DNA of 64,000 nt from Mesorhizobium sp. WSM3859. GTDB taxonomy: Bacteria > Pseudomonadota > Alphaproteobacteria > Rhizobiales > Rhizobiaceae. Below the pieces are notes generated by a model. It saw nothing but the letters and a program-made list of their open reading frames with translations, had not been told where the DNA came from and did not search any database. The DNA is taken from positions 124,001 through 188,000 of the forward strand of contig NZ_NSGG01000008.1 in assembly GCF_002295065.1 (NCBI RefSeq), in the 5' to 3' direction. The position numbers were made by a program, and so were the translations under genes. Every line of letters starts with the position of its first letter. The stretch's first letter is position 1. Below, piece by piece: positions 30,639-39,827 of the stretch.

Positions 30639-30770
30639 ATATTCAGGTGATGCCGGCCTGCGAACGGCAACTCCCTGCGCTTCCGGTGCTCACGTACTTT
30701 AAGTACGCTCCGCTCCGGTTCTCGGGAGCCGCCATTCTCGACTCGGCCTGACCTGAATCTCAACACACCT
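30639..30770. repeat. Palindromic intergenic element, copy 2 (short form)
   Basis: A near-identical direct repeat of 29347-29508, with the same ends and the same central palindrome (TACTTTAAGTA at about 30698-30708), but lacking about 30 bp before the right end. The two copies lie directly on each side of the ferredoxin reductase gene. Confidence 0.8.
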
Positions 30771-30777
30771 GGAGAGA

Positions 30778-32253
30778 TTATTCCGCGAGCACGGGAGCGG
30801 CTTGCTCGTCATGGCCGCGCAGTTCCTTTTCCGGCATGAGCGCCAGCACGATCAGCGCCAGGACGAGCGTGATCCCGGTGGTGAGAAAGATCATCACGAA
30901 CGGCAACGCCGATGACAATTCGATATGCGTCGCCGAGCCCTCGGACGACAACGGCAAGCCGTAGCCAAGCGCCACGGCGCCAAGGATCGCCACGCCGAGC
31001 GCGCCGCCCAGTGTGCGCAGAAAGGTCAGCACGCCGGTCGCCACGCCCAGGTGCGCGCGGTCGACGGCGTTCTGGACCGACACCGTGGCGACCGGGAAGG
31101 TCGTTCCGCTCCCCAAGCCCGTGAGCGTGGTCAGGATCAGGACTTCGAGCAGCGAGGCGTGTGCCGCAATGGCACTGAGCACGCCAATGCAGACGATGGC
31201 CAGGCTGACGCCGACCATGGCGATGCGCTTGTAGTGGACGAAACGCGGGATCATGCGCCCGCTGAAAGTGGCGCCGGCAACCGTGCCGAGCAGGAGGCCG
31301 AGCATGGCGGTACCGGATTGGCTGACCGACAGACCGACCACCGACTGCAGGTAGACCGGCAGGTAAACCGAAGCGCCAATGTTCGCGGCCTGCAACAGGA
31401 ACATCGACAGCGTGCCGGCGAGAACGATCGGATTGCTCAAGACGTCGAGCGAGATCAAAGGCTCCGCCGCTTTGAGCAGCCTTAGCGCGAAGCAAGCCCA
31501 GAACACGGCCGAGCAGGCCGCCAGCGCAAGGATCTCGGGGGAAAACCAGGGATAGGCACTGCCGCCCCAGTTGAGTGCCAGGAGCAGCAGCGAAGTGGCG
31601 ACAACCAGCAGCACGGCGCCCAAGCCGTCGATACGATGGTTCTTGGCTACGATCGGCAGCTTCCTCAGTGGATTGTTGATGATGGCCATGGCCAGGATGC
31701 CGATCGGCAGGTTGATCCAGAAAATCAGCGACCAGTGCAAATGCTCGGCAAAGACGCCGCCGAGCAGCGGGCCGGCGACGCTGGCGACCGCCCAGGTGCC
31801 GGCGATCCAGGCCGCGTAGCGGGCGCGCTCGCGCGGCGGCACGAGATCGCCGATGACGGTCTGGGCGAGCGCGAAGAGACCGCCGCCGCCGGCGCCTTGG
31901 ATGGCACGGCCGATGACCAGAACCAGCATGTTGGGAGCGAGCGCGCTGACCAGCGAGCCGAGCAGGAAGATGAGGATCGCGGCGTAGATGACGGGACGGC
32001 GTCCATAGACATCGGAAATCTTGCCGTAGAGCGGCGCCATCGCGGTCGCGGTCAGAAGATAGCCGGTGACGATCCAGGGCAGATATTCGGCATGGCCGAG
32101 CGCGCGCGCGATCGTCGGCAGGGCGGGGGCGACGATGGTCTGGTCAAGCGCCGCCAGCAGCATCGACAAAAGCACCCCGCCGATGATGGCGTTCTTCTCG
32201 CTCTCGCTCATCGGCGCGGCTTTCGGCGCCATCGTCTCGACGGTCTGGTCCAT
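30778..32253 (-). CDS. MFS drug-efflux transporter, DHA2 (14-helix) type
   Basis: A 491-residue inner-membrane protein with about 14 hydrophobic segments. The motif LDQTIVAPALPTIARALG in helix 1, motif A GKISDVYGRRPV and motif C-like VASVAGPLLGGVFAEH are diagnostic of the DHA2/EmrB/QacA family of drug:proton antiporters. The first 20 residues and the last 15 are cytoplasmic and charged. No EmrA-like membrane-fusion gene or regulator is adjacent, so it may act alone across the inner membrane. The substrate is unknown. Its end lies 8 bp from repeat copy 2. Confidence 0.9.
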   Translation of the reverse strand: MDQTVETMAPKAAPMSESEKNAIIGGVLLSMLLAALDQTIVAPALPTIARALGHAEYLPWIVTGYLLTATAMAPLYGKISDVYGRRPVIYAAILIFLLGSLVSALAPNMLVLVIGRAIQGAGGGGLFALAQTVIGDLVPPRERARYAAWIAGTWAVASVAGPLLGGVFAEHLHWSLIFWINLPIGILAMAIINNPLRKLPIVAKNHRIDGLGAVLLVVATSLLLLALNWGGSAYPWFSPEILALAACSAVFWACFALRLLKAAEPLISLDVLSNPIVLAGTLSMFLLQAANIGASVYLPVYLQSVVGLSVSQSGTAMLGLLLGTVAGATFSGRMIPRFVHYKRIAMVGVSLAIVCIGVLSAIAAHASLLEVLILTTLTGLGSGTTFPVATVSVQNAVDRAHLGVATGVLTFLRTLGGALGVAILGAVALGYGLPLSSEGSATHIELSSALPFVMIFLTTGITLVLALIVLALMPEKELRGHDEQAAPVLAE

Positions 32254-32451
32254 GCGTCATTTCTTTCAAAGGCTGGTGCTCGGCGCGCCAAGAGGGCTTT
32301 GGCCGGTCGCGCCTGTCATTTGATCGCGGATAGGGTTCTGGGCATTTCGAACCGCTATATGTCGTGCGATATAGGCCGATTTCGACCGCCGCTCGAAAGT
32401 TTTTGCCATCTGGCATCATGTTTGGGCGAAATTGGCCCCGGGGCTCTGAGG

Positions 32452-33072
32452 TTAAGGCGGCGGCAGCTGGCCGGCCTCGACGCGCTCCATCCGATAGCGC
32501 ATCAGCCGAATGATACGGCTTTCGAAATTGACGGCCTCGACGCGGTCGAAGCGGACCTGGTCCTGATCGTGCCTGGCGAGCTCGGCTGCCTGGATCGACG
32601 CGGCCTCCGCCTTTGCCTGTTCGCACGTCTTTTGCGCGTAGCTGGCCTTCAGCGCATCCTCGAGCAAGCGCGCATGGTTCTTGGCGATCTCGACATGGCG
32701 CTCCTCATGCCGCTTGATATCCGCCGAGAGCGTGTCCCAGAACAGCCTGACGTCGGGATCGGCTTTGCGCGGGCGCCGCCATTCGGGGAGGATCACCTTG
32801 ACCTTCACGGTGACGGCCGCGTCGGCGATGCGGCAGGACTGCCCGCTCTGCGCGTAGCTGATACGGGTCGTAAAGGCCATCTGCGTGGCGCCTGGATGCC
32901 GCGACCCGGTGCTCTTCACTTCGGGGCCGTTTTTCGACAGCTGGTTCTGGATATCGTCGAGCGTGCGGCCGCCGACGCTGAAATAGCTGTAGGTCTTCAC
33001 CAGATTCGCAGCGGTCGCCGGCGTGGCGGCCAGGGCGAGCATCAGGGCGCAGAGCAGGGGACGGTTCATCAT
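32452..33072 (-). CDS. DUF922 secreted putative zinc protease
   Basis: A 206-residue exported protein: signal peptide with cut near AATPATAA, then a domain starting TYSYFSVGGRTLDDIQNQL typical of DUF922. It contains a HEERH motif (KRHEERHVEIAKNH), similar to the zinc-binding HExxH of metallopeptidases, and two cysteines (SGQSCRIAD, QKTCEQA) that may form a disulfide. DUF922 proteins are described as putative Zn-dependent proteases of unknown role. It is divergent from folP, with about 80 bp between starts. Confidence 0.85.
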   Translation of the reverse strand: MMNRPLLCALMLALAATPATAANLVKTYSYFSVGGRTLDDIQNQLSKNGPEVKSTGSRHPGATQMAFTTRISYAQSGQSCRIADAAVTVKVKVILPEWRRPRKADPDVRLFWDTLSADIKRHEERHVEIAKNHARLLEDALKASYAQKTCEQAKAEAASIQAAELARHDQDQVRFDRVEAVNFESRIIRLMRYRMERVEAGQLPPP

Positions 33073-33156
33073 ATTGCCTCTTCACGCACCTTGCTTTAGG
33101 GCCGTCGCCAGCGCAACGGAATTGATTTCGCGCGGATCACGGATGGTTGATGGGCA

Positions 33157-34035
33157 ATGACGACAAGGCGATGGCAGTTGGCGCATGGACGCTATCTCGA
33201 CCTCGGTCCGAAGGCGGTCGTCGTCGGCATCCTCAACGTGACGCCCGACAGTTTTTCGGACGGCGGCTTGTTCATCGCGCCGGAAAAGGCCCTGGAGCAG
33301 GCACGTCGCATGGTGGGAGAAGGCGCCGGGGTCATCGATGTCGGCGGGGAATCGACGCGGCCGGGTTTCGCGCCGATCACCGCTGAAGAAGAGCAGGGCC
33401 GCGTGTTGCCGGTCATCGCGGCGCTCGCGGCTTCCGGCGAGGCGCTGATCTCGGTCGACACCTATCGCGAGGATACCGCGCGGCGCGCAATCGCCGCCGG
33501 CGCCCATATCGTCAACGATGTCTGGGGGCTGCAGCGCGAGCCGGGCATCGGGCTGCAGCGCGAGCCGGGCATCGCGCGCGTCGCCGCTGAAACCGGCGCT
33601 GGACTCATCATCATGCACACCGGGCGCGAGCGGCAGAAGCTGCCCGACGTGATCGAGGACCAGTTCCTGTTCCTGCGCAAATCGCTGGAGATCGCGCGCG
33701 CTGCCAATATCGCCGACAGTCAGATCGTGCTCGATGCCGGCTTCGGCTTCGCCAAGGAAACGGCGGCGGAAAACCTCGACCTGATGGCGCGGTTTTCCGA
33801 GCTTCAGGCGCTCGGCTATCCACTTATGGCGGGGACCTCGCGCAAGCGCTTCATCGGCACCGCTACCGGGCGCGAGCCTGGCGATCGGGCCGCCGGCACG
33901 GCGGCGACGAGCGTCATCCTGCGCTTGAAAGGAGCCGACCTGTTTCGCGTCCACGATGTCGCAATCAACGTGGACGCGCTGGCGCTGACCGATGCTATGC
34001 TTGCGCGCGAAACCGAGCTTCCTCGCGGACCCTGA
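33157..34035 (+). CDS. folP: Dihydropteroate synthase, with an 8-residue tandem duplication
   Basis: A 292-residue enzyme joining p-aminobenzoate to 6-hydroxymethyl-dihydropterin diphosphate in folate synthesis; target of sulfonamides. Motifs are GILNVTPDSFSDGG, DVGGESTRPG, the Asn-Asp segment HIVNDVWG, and LDAGFGFAKE. Residues 124-131 and 132-139 are an exact repeat (GLQREPGI), from a 24-bp perfect tandem duplication at 33526-33573, just after the conserved VNDVWG strand. The duplication is in frame; whether the enzyme stays active is unknown. It is the first gene of folP-folB-folK; folB starts two bases after its stop. Confidence 0.95.
   Translation: MTTRRWQLAHGRYLDLGPKAVVVGILNVTPDSFSDGGLFIAPEKALEQARRMVGEGAGVIDVGGESTRPGFAPITAEEEQGRVLPVIAALAASGEALISVDTYREDTARRAIAAGAHIVNDVWGLQREPGIGLQREPGIARVAAETGAGLIIMHTGRERQKLPDVIEDQFLFLRKSLEIARAANIADSQIVLDAGFGFAKETAAENLDLMARFSELQALGYPLMAGTSRKRFIGTATGREPGDRAAGTAATSVILRLKGADLFRVHDVAINVDALALTDAMLARETELPRGP
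33526..33573 (+). repeat. 24-bp perfect tandem duplication inside folP
   Basis: Two exact head-to-tail copies, 33526-33549 and 33550-33573, each beginning GGGCTGCAGCGCGAG and encoding GLQREPGI. It is in frame and adds eight residues to dihydropteroate synthase. Confidence 0.97.
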
Positions 34036-34037
34036 TC

Positions 34038-34397
34038 ATGTACGTCATCCGTATGAAGAACTGCGCCTTCTTCGCCCGCCACGGCGTGTTGGACGAGGAG
34101 GAGACGCTTGGCCAGCGTTTCTATGTCGATGCCGAGCTGACCGTCGAACCCAGCCGTCCGCTGACGGAGGACTCCATCGAGGATACGGTCAATTATGGCG
34201 TCGCCTTCGCGGTCATCGAGAAGATCGTGACCGGACATCGCCGCTTCCTGATCGAGGCGTTGGCGCTGGAGGTCGCAAAGGCGCTGACGGCGCGGTTCTC
34301 GCAGATCAGGAAGGCCGCGATCACCGTGCGCAAGCCGAACGCGCCGGTGCCCGGCGTGCTGGATTATGTCGAGGTGACCGTTGTCTGGCCAGAATAG
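34038..34397 (+). CDS. folB: Dihydroneopterin aldolase
   Basis: A 119-residue enzyme that cleaves 7,8-dihydroneopterin to 6-hydroxymethyl-dihydropterin and glycolaldehyde. It begins MYVIRMKNCAFFARHGVLDEEE, with the FFARHGV motif and the E...Q pattern of FolB, then VNYGVAFAVIEKIVTG and a C-terminal RKPNAPVPGVLDYVEV with the conserved catalytic Lys. It is the second gene of the folate operon and its last 17 bases overlap folK, pointing to translational coupling. Confidence 0.94.
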   Translation: MYVIRMKNCAFFARHGVLDEEETLGQRFYVDAELTVEPSRPLTEDSIEDTVNYGVAFAVIEKIVTGHRRFLIEALALEVAKALTARFSQIRKAAITVRKPNAPVPGVLDYVEVTVVWPE

Positions 34398-34893
34398 CGC
34401 CGTCTATCTCAGTCTCGGCGGCAATCTCGGCGACCCGGCGAAGTCCATGGGCGCGGCGTTACGCATACTGGACGGCGATGACGCGACGCGCGTCACCGCG
34501 GTCTCCTCGCTCTACCGCACGCCACCCTGGGGCAAACTCGACCAGCCCGATTTTCTCAACGCTGCCGCCGCGATCGAGACGGCGCTCTCGCCGCGCGCGC
34601 TGCTCGACCTTTGCCTCGATGTCGAGAGGCGATTGAAACGTGTGCGCGAGGAGCGCTGGGGGCCGCGGCTGATCGACATCGACATCCTGGTGTTCGGCGA
34701 CCGGGTGATCCACGAGACCGGGCTCGAAGTGCCGCATCCGCGCATGCTCGAGCGCGCCTTCGTGCTGGCGCCATTGGCCGAGATCGCGCCCGGGCTTTCG
34801 GTCGGCGACAGGAGCGTGTCGGAGCGGCTCAAGGCCGTCGATACATCGGGGATCGAGCGGCTGCCGTCCGGCCGCGAATGGTGGCTCGGCTAA
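34381..34893 (+). CDS. folK: 2-amino-4-hydroxy-6-hydroxymethyldihydropteridine diphosphokinase
   Basis: A 170-residue enzyme that moves pyrophosphate from ATP to 6-hydroxymethyl-dihydropterin, making the substrate of FolP. Motifs: VYLSLGGNLGDP at the start, SSLYRTPPWG, DFLNAA, and the ATP/Mg site RWGPRLIDIDILVFGD followed by VPHPRMLERAFVLAPLAEI. The start, which gives MSGQNSAVYLSLG, overlaps folB by 17 bp in another frame. It closes the three-gene folate operon. Confidence 0.95.
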   Translation: MSGQNSAVYLSLGGNLGDPAKSMGAALRILDGDDATRVTAVSSLYRTPPWGKLDQPDFLNAAAAIETALSPRALLDLCLDVERRLKRVREERWGPRLIDIDILVFGDRVIHETGLEVPHPRMLERAFVLAPLAEIAPGLSVGDRSVSERLKAVDTSGIERLPSGREWWLG

Positions 34894-34903
34894 GATCGGC
34901 CGG

Positions 34904-35452
34904 TTAGCCCGAAAACCCGCCGCCGTCCAGGAAGGCTCGTTCCTCAGCCGTCGTCGCGCGGCCGAGCATGTGGTTGCGATGCGGAAAGCGTCCGAAGCGC
35001 CGGATGATTTCCAGATGCTCTTCGGCGTATTTCAGATATTCGGGCGCCCTGGCGGACGTGAGCTGCACCGACCGCTCCTGGTCGGCCAGTGCTTCGGAAT
35101 GCTCGAAGGGCAGATAGAGAAAGACGCGGAACAGTTCCTCCAGTTCCAGGTCCTGGCCGGCGGCGATCGCCCGGTCGGCGAAATACCGGGCGAGCGGATC
35201 GGTCGCATACATGTGGCCGGTACCGCGGAAGCAGTTGCGCGGGAACTGATCGAGCAGGATCATCAGCGCCAGCGATCCTTCGGCATGTGCGTTCCAGTCG
35301 TCGCATTCGCGCCGTGCCGCGGCGTAGTGAAGTTCGAGGAAGCGGTTGCGGAAATCCAAGTCGAAGGCATCGCTCTTCTCGAACCATGCGTCCTCGCCCG
35401 CGTCGCGCCAGAATTTTGTGACCGAAAGCGGCCGCGCGTCGACCTCTGCCAT
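34904..35452 (-). CDS. DUF924 family protein
   Basis: A 182-residue soluble, helical protein of the DUF924 family (function unknown). Typical segments are VTKFWRDAG at the start, LALMILLDQFPRNCFRGTG in the middle and FRVFLYLPFEHSE...FGRFPHRNHMLGR toward the end. No catalytic site is known. It lies between folK (convergent) and the Kef-type antiporter gene, which ends 10 bp before its start, so the two are probably on one transcript. Confidence 0.9.
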   Translation of the reverse strand: MAEVDARPLSVTKFWRDAGEDAWFEKSDAFDLDFRNRFLELHYAAARRECDDWNAHAEGSLALMILLDQFPRNCFRGTGHMYATDPLARYFADRAIAAGQDLELEELFRVFLYLPFEHSEALADQERSVQLTSARAPEYLKYAEEHLEIIRRFGRFPHRNHMLGRATTAEERAFLDGGGFSG

Positions 35453-35462
35453 GCCTTGCCCC

Positions 35463-37307
35463 TCAGTTGTTGGTCTCTGCCTTGTTCAGCACGACGGCCG
35501 TTTCCTGGTTCAGCGCGCGGCCGGCGCGGCGCGGCTGCGTCAGCGGCGTGGGGATCGGCGTGCCGATATTGCCCTTGAGGAAACGCTGGCCGGCGCGCAC
35601 ACCCTCGGCCAGCTGCGTCTCAAAGCGCGCTTCGTCGCGGCGCCGGACATCCTCGATGACCTCGGCGACTTCTTCCGGATCGACGCCGAGCGACTCCAGC
35701 GCCGAGCCGCCGAAGACCAGCGCCGATTCGAAGGTTTCGCGCAGCTGGTAGTCGACGCCAGCGCGCACCAGCTGCAGCGCGGTGCCGCGGTCGAAGGCAC
35801 GCGCCAGGATGGTAACCAGCGGGAATTCGGCCTTGATCAGCTGCGCGATGCGTACGGCGGCGTCCGGCTTGTCGACGCAGATCAGCACCGCGCGAGCCCG
35901 CCCGGCGCCGGCCGCATGCAGGATGTCCAGCCTCGTGCCGTCGCCGTAATAAACCTTGAAGCCGAAATCGGCCGCGGCCTGGATCATCTCTACCTCATTG
36001 TCGATGATCGAGACGTCCATCCCGCGCAGCAAAAGCGGCTGGCTGGCGATCTGGCCGAAACGGCCGAAACCGATGATCAGCACGCTGCCGGTGAGGCCGT
36101 CGGCGATGTCGACACCGTCGAGCGATTGCTCGTCACGCGGGGTGAGGTAACGCAGCGCCACGATCGCCAAGGGCGTCAGCACCATCGAGATGATGATGAT
36201 GGCGGTCAGCGTTGCGTTGGCCTGGCCGTCGATGATGCCGACCGCGGCTGCCGACGAATAGAGCACGAAGGCGAACTCTCCGCCCTGCGCCATGAAGACG
36301 GCGCGTTCGAGCGCCTCGCGGTGACCGCTCTTCAGGATGCGCGCCACGATGTAAATGCCGAGCGCCTTCATGACCATGTAGGCGACGACATAGATGGCGA
36401 CGAGCCGCCAGTTCTGGGCGACGACGCCAAGGTCGAGCGACATGCCGACAGCGAGGAAGAACAGGCCGAGCAGGATGCCGCGAAACGGCTCGACGTCGGC
36501 TTCGAGCTGGTGTCGGAAAGTCGATTCCGACAGGAGCACGCCGGCGAGGAAGGCGCCCATCGCCATCGACAGGCCAGAGAGCTGCATGGCGAGGGCCGAT
36601 CCCAGCACCACCAGGAGGGCCGCGGCGGTCATGACCTCGCGGGCACGCGCGTCCGCCAGGATGCGGAAGAGCGGATTGAGCAGGTAACGGCCGGCCACGA
36701 CCAGCCCGACGATCGCGGCAATGCCGATGCCGACTTCGGTCAGGCGCTCCGAAAAACTGGTCTCGGCGCCGCCGGGCGCGAGGAACGCGACCAACGCCAG
36801 CAGCGGCACAATCATCAGGTCTTCGAGCAGCAGGATGGAGACGATGCGCTGGCCTTTCGGCGTGGCGATCTCGCCGCGCTCCTCGAGCAATTGCATGACG
36901 ATCGCGGTCGATGTCAGCACGAAGCCGGCGCCGGCAACGAAGGACTGCGCGATGGGAAAGCCTCCGGCCAGTCCGACCAGCGTGAGCAGGACCGCGCAAA
37001 CGCCGACCTGAAGGGCGCCCAGTCCAAAGATCTCCCGACGCAGGCTCCAGAGCCGTGACGGCTGCATTTCGAGACCGATGATGAACAGGAACATGACGAC
37101 GCCAAGCTCGGCGACGTGGAGGATCGATTCCGATTCGGAAAAGACGCGCAGGCCGAACGGGCCGATGACCACGCCGGCGGCGAGGTAGCCGAGGATCGAG
37201 CCCAGCCCCATACGCTTGAAGATCGGCACGGCGACGACGCCCGCGGCGAGCAGCGCCACCACCTGAACCAGATCGCTGCTCGACGCTTCAGCTGCCATGC
37301 CTGTCAT
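35463..37307 (-). CDS. Kef-type K+/H+ antiporter with TrkA-N (RCK) domain
   Basis: A 614-residue CPA2 transporter. The N-terminal 380 residues are an Na+/H+ exchanger-like domain with about 12-13 membrane helices (opening segment VQVVALLAAGVVAVPIFKRMG). Then follows a TrkA-N Rossmann domain with VLIIGFGRFGQIASQPLL binding NAD(H) or AMP, and a regulatory tail. It resembles KefB/KefC, which export K+ for protons under electrophile stress, but no KefF/KefG partner is adjacent. The start could be 37307 or the ATG at 37298, which is better spaced from an AGG site. A hairpin repeat lies 14 bp upstream of the start. Confidence 0.92.
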   Translation of the reverse strand: MTGMAAEASSSDLVQVVALLAAGVVAVPIFKRMGLGSILGYLAAGVVIGPFGLRVFSESESILHVAELGVVMFLFIIGLEMQPSRLWSLRREIFGLGALQVGVCAVLLTLVGLAGGFPIAQSFVAGAGFVLTSTAIVMQLLEERGEIATPKGQRIVSILLLEDLMIVPLLALVAFLAPGGAETSFSERLTEVGIGIAAIVGLVVAGRYLLNPLFRILADARAREVMTAAALLVVLGSALAMQLSGLSMAMGAFLAGVLLSESTFRHQLEADVEPFRGILLGLFFLAVGMSLDLGVVAQNWRLVAIYVVAYMVMKALGIYIVARILKSGHREALERAVFMAQGGEFAFVLYSSAAAVGIIDGQANATLTAIIIISMVLTPLAIVALRYLTPRDEQSLDGVDIADGLTGSVLIIGFGRFGQIASQPLLLRGMDVSIIDNEVEMIQAAADFGFKVYYGDGTRLDILHAAGAGRARAVLICVDKPDAAVRIAQLIKAEFPLVTILARAFDRGTALQLVRAGVDYQLRETFESALVFGGSALESLGVDPEEVAEVIEDVRRRDEARFETQLAEGVRAGQRFLKGNIGTPIPTPLTQPRRAGRALNQETAVVLNKAETNN

Positions 37308-37320
37308 CCTGTTGCTCTAA

Positions 37321-37354
37321 AGCGCGTCGCCTGAAAAGACTCAGGCGACGCGCT
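37321..37354. repeat. Perfect 14-bp stem hairpin (AGCGCGTCGCCTGA repeat)
   Basis: The arms AGCGCGTCGCCTGA and TCAGGCGACGCGCT pair perfectly around a 6-base loop. It lies between the divergent antiporter and AraC genes. A related stem (GAAGCGCGTCGC/GCGACGCGCTTC) occurs at 39951-39990, so it belongs to a dispersed palindrome family. Confidence 0.85.
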
Positions 37355-37541
37355 TCAGGTCTTTGCTTGATGCGTGTCGTTGTCCCGGAACCGCTGCACA
37401 CTTCTGGGTGACATGCGTTGGAAGCACTCCTTGCATGCACCGGGAGCGGGAGGCAAGGGCGGGAACACTGACTGGACGGGTAGGGCGCCTTTGAAGCGGC
37501 CTCGGCTTGCCTGCCGGACGTTCGGCATATACAATGGCCAA

Positions 37542-38531
37542 ATGTCTGACTATTCGTCCCACCCTTCTTCGTCGTCCCATATCCCGATGGATGCGCTCAG
37601 CGAAGTCCTGCAGGATTTTCACTTGAGTGGGGTCAACTATGGCCGCTGCGAGCTCCGACATCCATGGAGCATTGCCTTTCCGCAACAGAAGCTGCTTCGC
37701 TTTCACTTTGTCGGCCAGGGTCCGTGCTGGATTTATACCGAAGCGGAAGGCTGGCAGGAGCTGCGCGATGGCGATCTGGCGCTGCTGCCGCAAGGCATCG
37801 CCCATCGGCTGGCCAGTGCACCGGACGTCGTCGGCGATTCGCTCGAGGGCTGCCAGGTGACCAAGCTGGGGAGCAATGTCTGTGAGGTCGTGCGGGAAGG
37901 GACGGGCGCGACAAGCACCCTTTTCTGCGGCTCCATGGCCTTGGGCGTCTGTGCGCTCAATCCATTGATCACGTTGATGCCGCCGATCATCAAAGGCTGC
38001 GACGTGGCCGGCAATGATCCGGTCATGCGTCCTTTGCTGGCGGCTATGACGGCCGAGGCCGCGCAACCGCAGATGGGCAGCGCCACGATTCTGTCGCGCA
38101 TGGCGGACTTGCTGACAGCCCGGCTCATCCGCTGCTGGGTCAATTGCACGGGAGCCTCGACAACCGGTTGGCTCGCCGCTATCCGCGACCCCCATATCGG
38201 CCGCGCGCTGGCAGCCATGCACCGGGACCCCGGCCATAACTGGACCTTGGAAAGCCTTGCCGGCCTGGCAGGCCAATCGCGCTCGATTTTCGCCGAGCGC
38301 TTCAGCGCCGTGCTAGGGGAGGGTGCTGCCCACTATCTCGCCCGTCTGCGCATGCAGCTTGCCCGCGAGTTGCTGGGGCAAAACGGCTTGTCGGTCGCCG
38401 AGGTCGCTACCCGTTTGGGCTATGATAGCGAAGCATCCTTCGCGCGCGCGTTCAAACGCATCACCAATGTCTCGCCAGGCGTTGTGCGTCGCACAATTTC
38501 CGGACGAACGGACATGAATTTCGGATTTTAA
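37542..38531 (+). CDS. AraC family transcriptional regulator
   Basis: A 329-residue regulator. The N-terminal part is a cupin-like ligand-binding domain (FVGQGPCWIY...GDLALLPQGIAHRL), like the AraC-binding/cupin_6 type. The C-terminal 100 residues hold two helix-turn-helix motifs: WTLESLAGLAGQSRSIFAERF and LSVAEVATRLGYDSEASFARAFKRI. The start MSDYSSHPSS at 37542 is chosen because the longer in-frame extension lacks family resemblance. The MFS exporter gene follows 60 bp later on the same strand, so it probably controls that exporter; the inducer is unknown. Confidence 0.9.
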   Translation: MSDYSSHPSSSSHIPMDALSEVLQDFHLSGVNYGRCELRHPWSIAFPQQKLLRFHFVGQGPCWIYTEAEGWQELRDGDLALLPQGIAHRLASAPDVVGDSLEGCQVTKLGSNVCEVVREGTGATSTLFCGSMALGVCALNPLITLMPPIIKGCDVAGNDPVMRPLLAAMTAEAAQPQMGSATILSRMADLLTARLIRCWVNCTGASTTGWLAAIRDPHIGRALAAMHRDPGHNWTLESLAGLAGQSRSIFAERFSAVLGEGAAHYLARLRMQLARELLGQNGLSVAEVATRLGYDSEASFARAFKRITNVSPGVVRRTISGRTDMNFGF

Positions 38532-38591
38532 GATACATATCATCCGAAGAGACTCGTCTATCTAAGATATCCAGACCTTGGAGATCTTTCA

Positions 38592-39806
38592 GTGACAGAC
38601 ACAACATTACAGCTTGAAGACGAAGAAACGGCGCTGGACCTCGACACCGCGGCGCCAACCACGTGGAACGCAGCCACCTGGTTTTCGGTCATTTCATTGG
38701 CGGCCACCAGCTTCGCCCTGGTGTCAGCCGAATTCCTGCCGGCAGGCCTGCTGACGCCAATGGCGCGCGATCTCGGCATCAGCGAAGGAACGGCCGGACA
38801 GGTCGTCACCGCCACCGCTTCGGTCGGAGCCGTGACGGCCATGTTGAGCAATGTTCTCATCGGTCGATTGAACCGCAAGACGGTGCTGGTTGGCCTCAGC
38901 GCCTTGGCGGTCGGTTCCAACCTCCTTGCAGCGCTGGCGCCCAATTTCTGGCTGTTGCTGCTGGGCCGGGCCGGGCTCGGAATCGCTCTCAGCGCCTTCT
39001 GGGCACTCTCGGTTGCCGTCGTGGCCAGGCTGGTTGGCGCCAACGCGACAGGTCGGGGCATGGGCATCGTCACCCTCGGCGTCTCGCTCGCCACCATTGC
39101 CGCACCATCGGCGGGCGCGTTGATCAGCGACTGGCTGGGATGGCGCAGCGCCATGGCCCTGACGGCGGGGCTGGCCGTGATTGCCATGCTGCTGCAGTTG
39201 CTTAGCCTGCCGACCCTGCCTGCCACGGCCAGCAATAGCCTTGCGGATGTATTTCGGCTGACACGGCGGCGTGGCGTTCAGCTCGGCATGCTGGCCATTC
39301 TTTTGCTGATGACAGGGCATTTTGCCGGCTCGGTCTATGTACGCCCCTTCCTCGAACATGTGACGCTTCTGGCAACAGGGCCAATTGCCCTGGCCCTGCT
39401 CGGATTTGGCGTCGCCGCTGTGATCGGCAACGTTGCCGGCGGCCGCATGGCCGACGCCAACATCCACATGGCTCTCGCGGGCACCGCGGCGCTGATGGCG
39501 TTTGCGGCTCTGGCATTGGTCCTTTGGGGCGTGCACATCGCAGTTGCCTTCGGATTCGTCACGCTTTGGGGCTTGGCATTCGGCATGGCGCCGGTGGTGC
39601 TGCCGACCAATCTGTCGCGCGCGGCACCTGACGCGCTGGAAGCGGCGGGCAGCCTGATGGTCGTTTCTTTCCAGGTTGCCATTACCACCGGCGCGGTTGT
39701 CGGCGGCTATGTCGTGGACACCTACGGCGCGTCGGGACCTTTGACCCTTACCGTTGTCCTTGCCGCATCGACAGTCGTGCTGGCGCTGTTGCAGCCTCGC
39801 AGGTGA
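38592..39806 (+). CDS. MFS transporter, DHA1 type (AraJ/YdhP-like)
   Basis: A 404-residue inner-membrane protein with about 12 helices. The pattern FALVSAEFLPAGLLTPMARDLG in helix 1 and the motif LSNVLIGRLNRKTVLVG after helix 2 are typical of AraJ-like DHA1 exporters of sugars or drugs. The N-terminal 25 residues are acidic and cytoplasmic. The start is GTG at 38592. It follows the AraC regulator by 60 bp in the same direction, forming a regulator-exporter pair. A repeat region with hairpins lies just beyond its stop. Confidence 0.9.
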   Translation: MTDTTLQLEDEETALDLDTAAPTTWNAATWFSVISLAATSFALVSAEFLPAGLLTPMARDLGISEGTAGQVVTATASVGAVTAMLSNVLIGRLNRKTVLVGLSALAVGSNLLAALAPNFWLLLLGRAGLGIALSAFWALSVAVVARLVGANATGRGMGIVTLGVSLATIAAPSAGALISDWLGWRSAMALTAGLAVIAMLLQLLSLPTLPATASNSLADVFRLTRRRGVQLGMLAILLLMTGHFAGSVYVRPFLEHVTLLATGPIALALLGFGVAAVIGNVAGGRMADANIHMALAGTAALMAFAALALVLWGVHIAVAFGFVTLWGLAFGMAPVVLPTNLSRAAPDALEAAGSLMVVSFQVAITTGAVVGGYVVDTYGASGPLTLTVVLAASTVVLALLQPRR

Positions 39807-39827
39807 ACTTGTTCCAGTTGACCGGGA

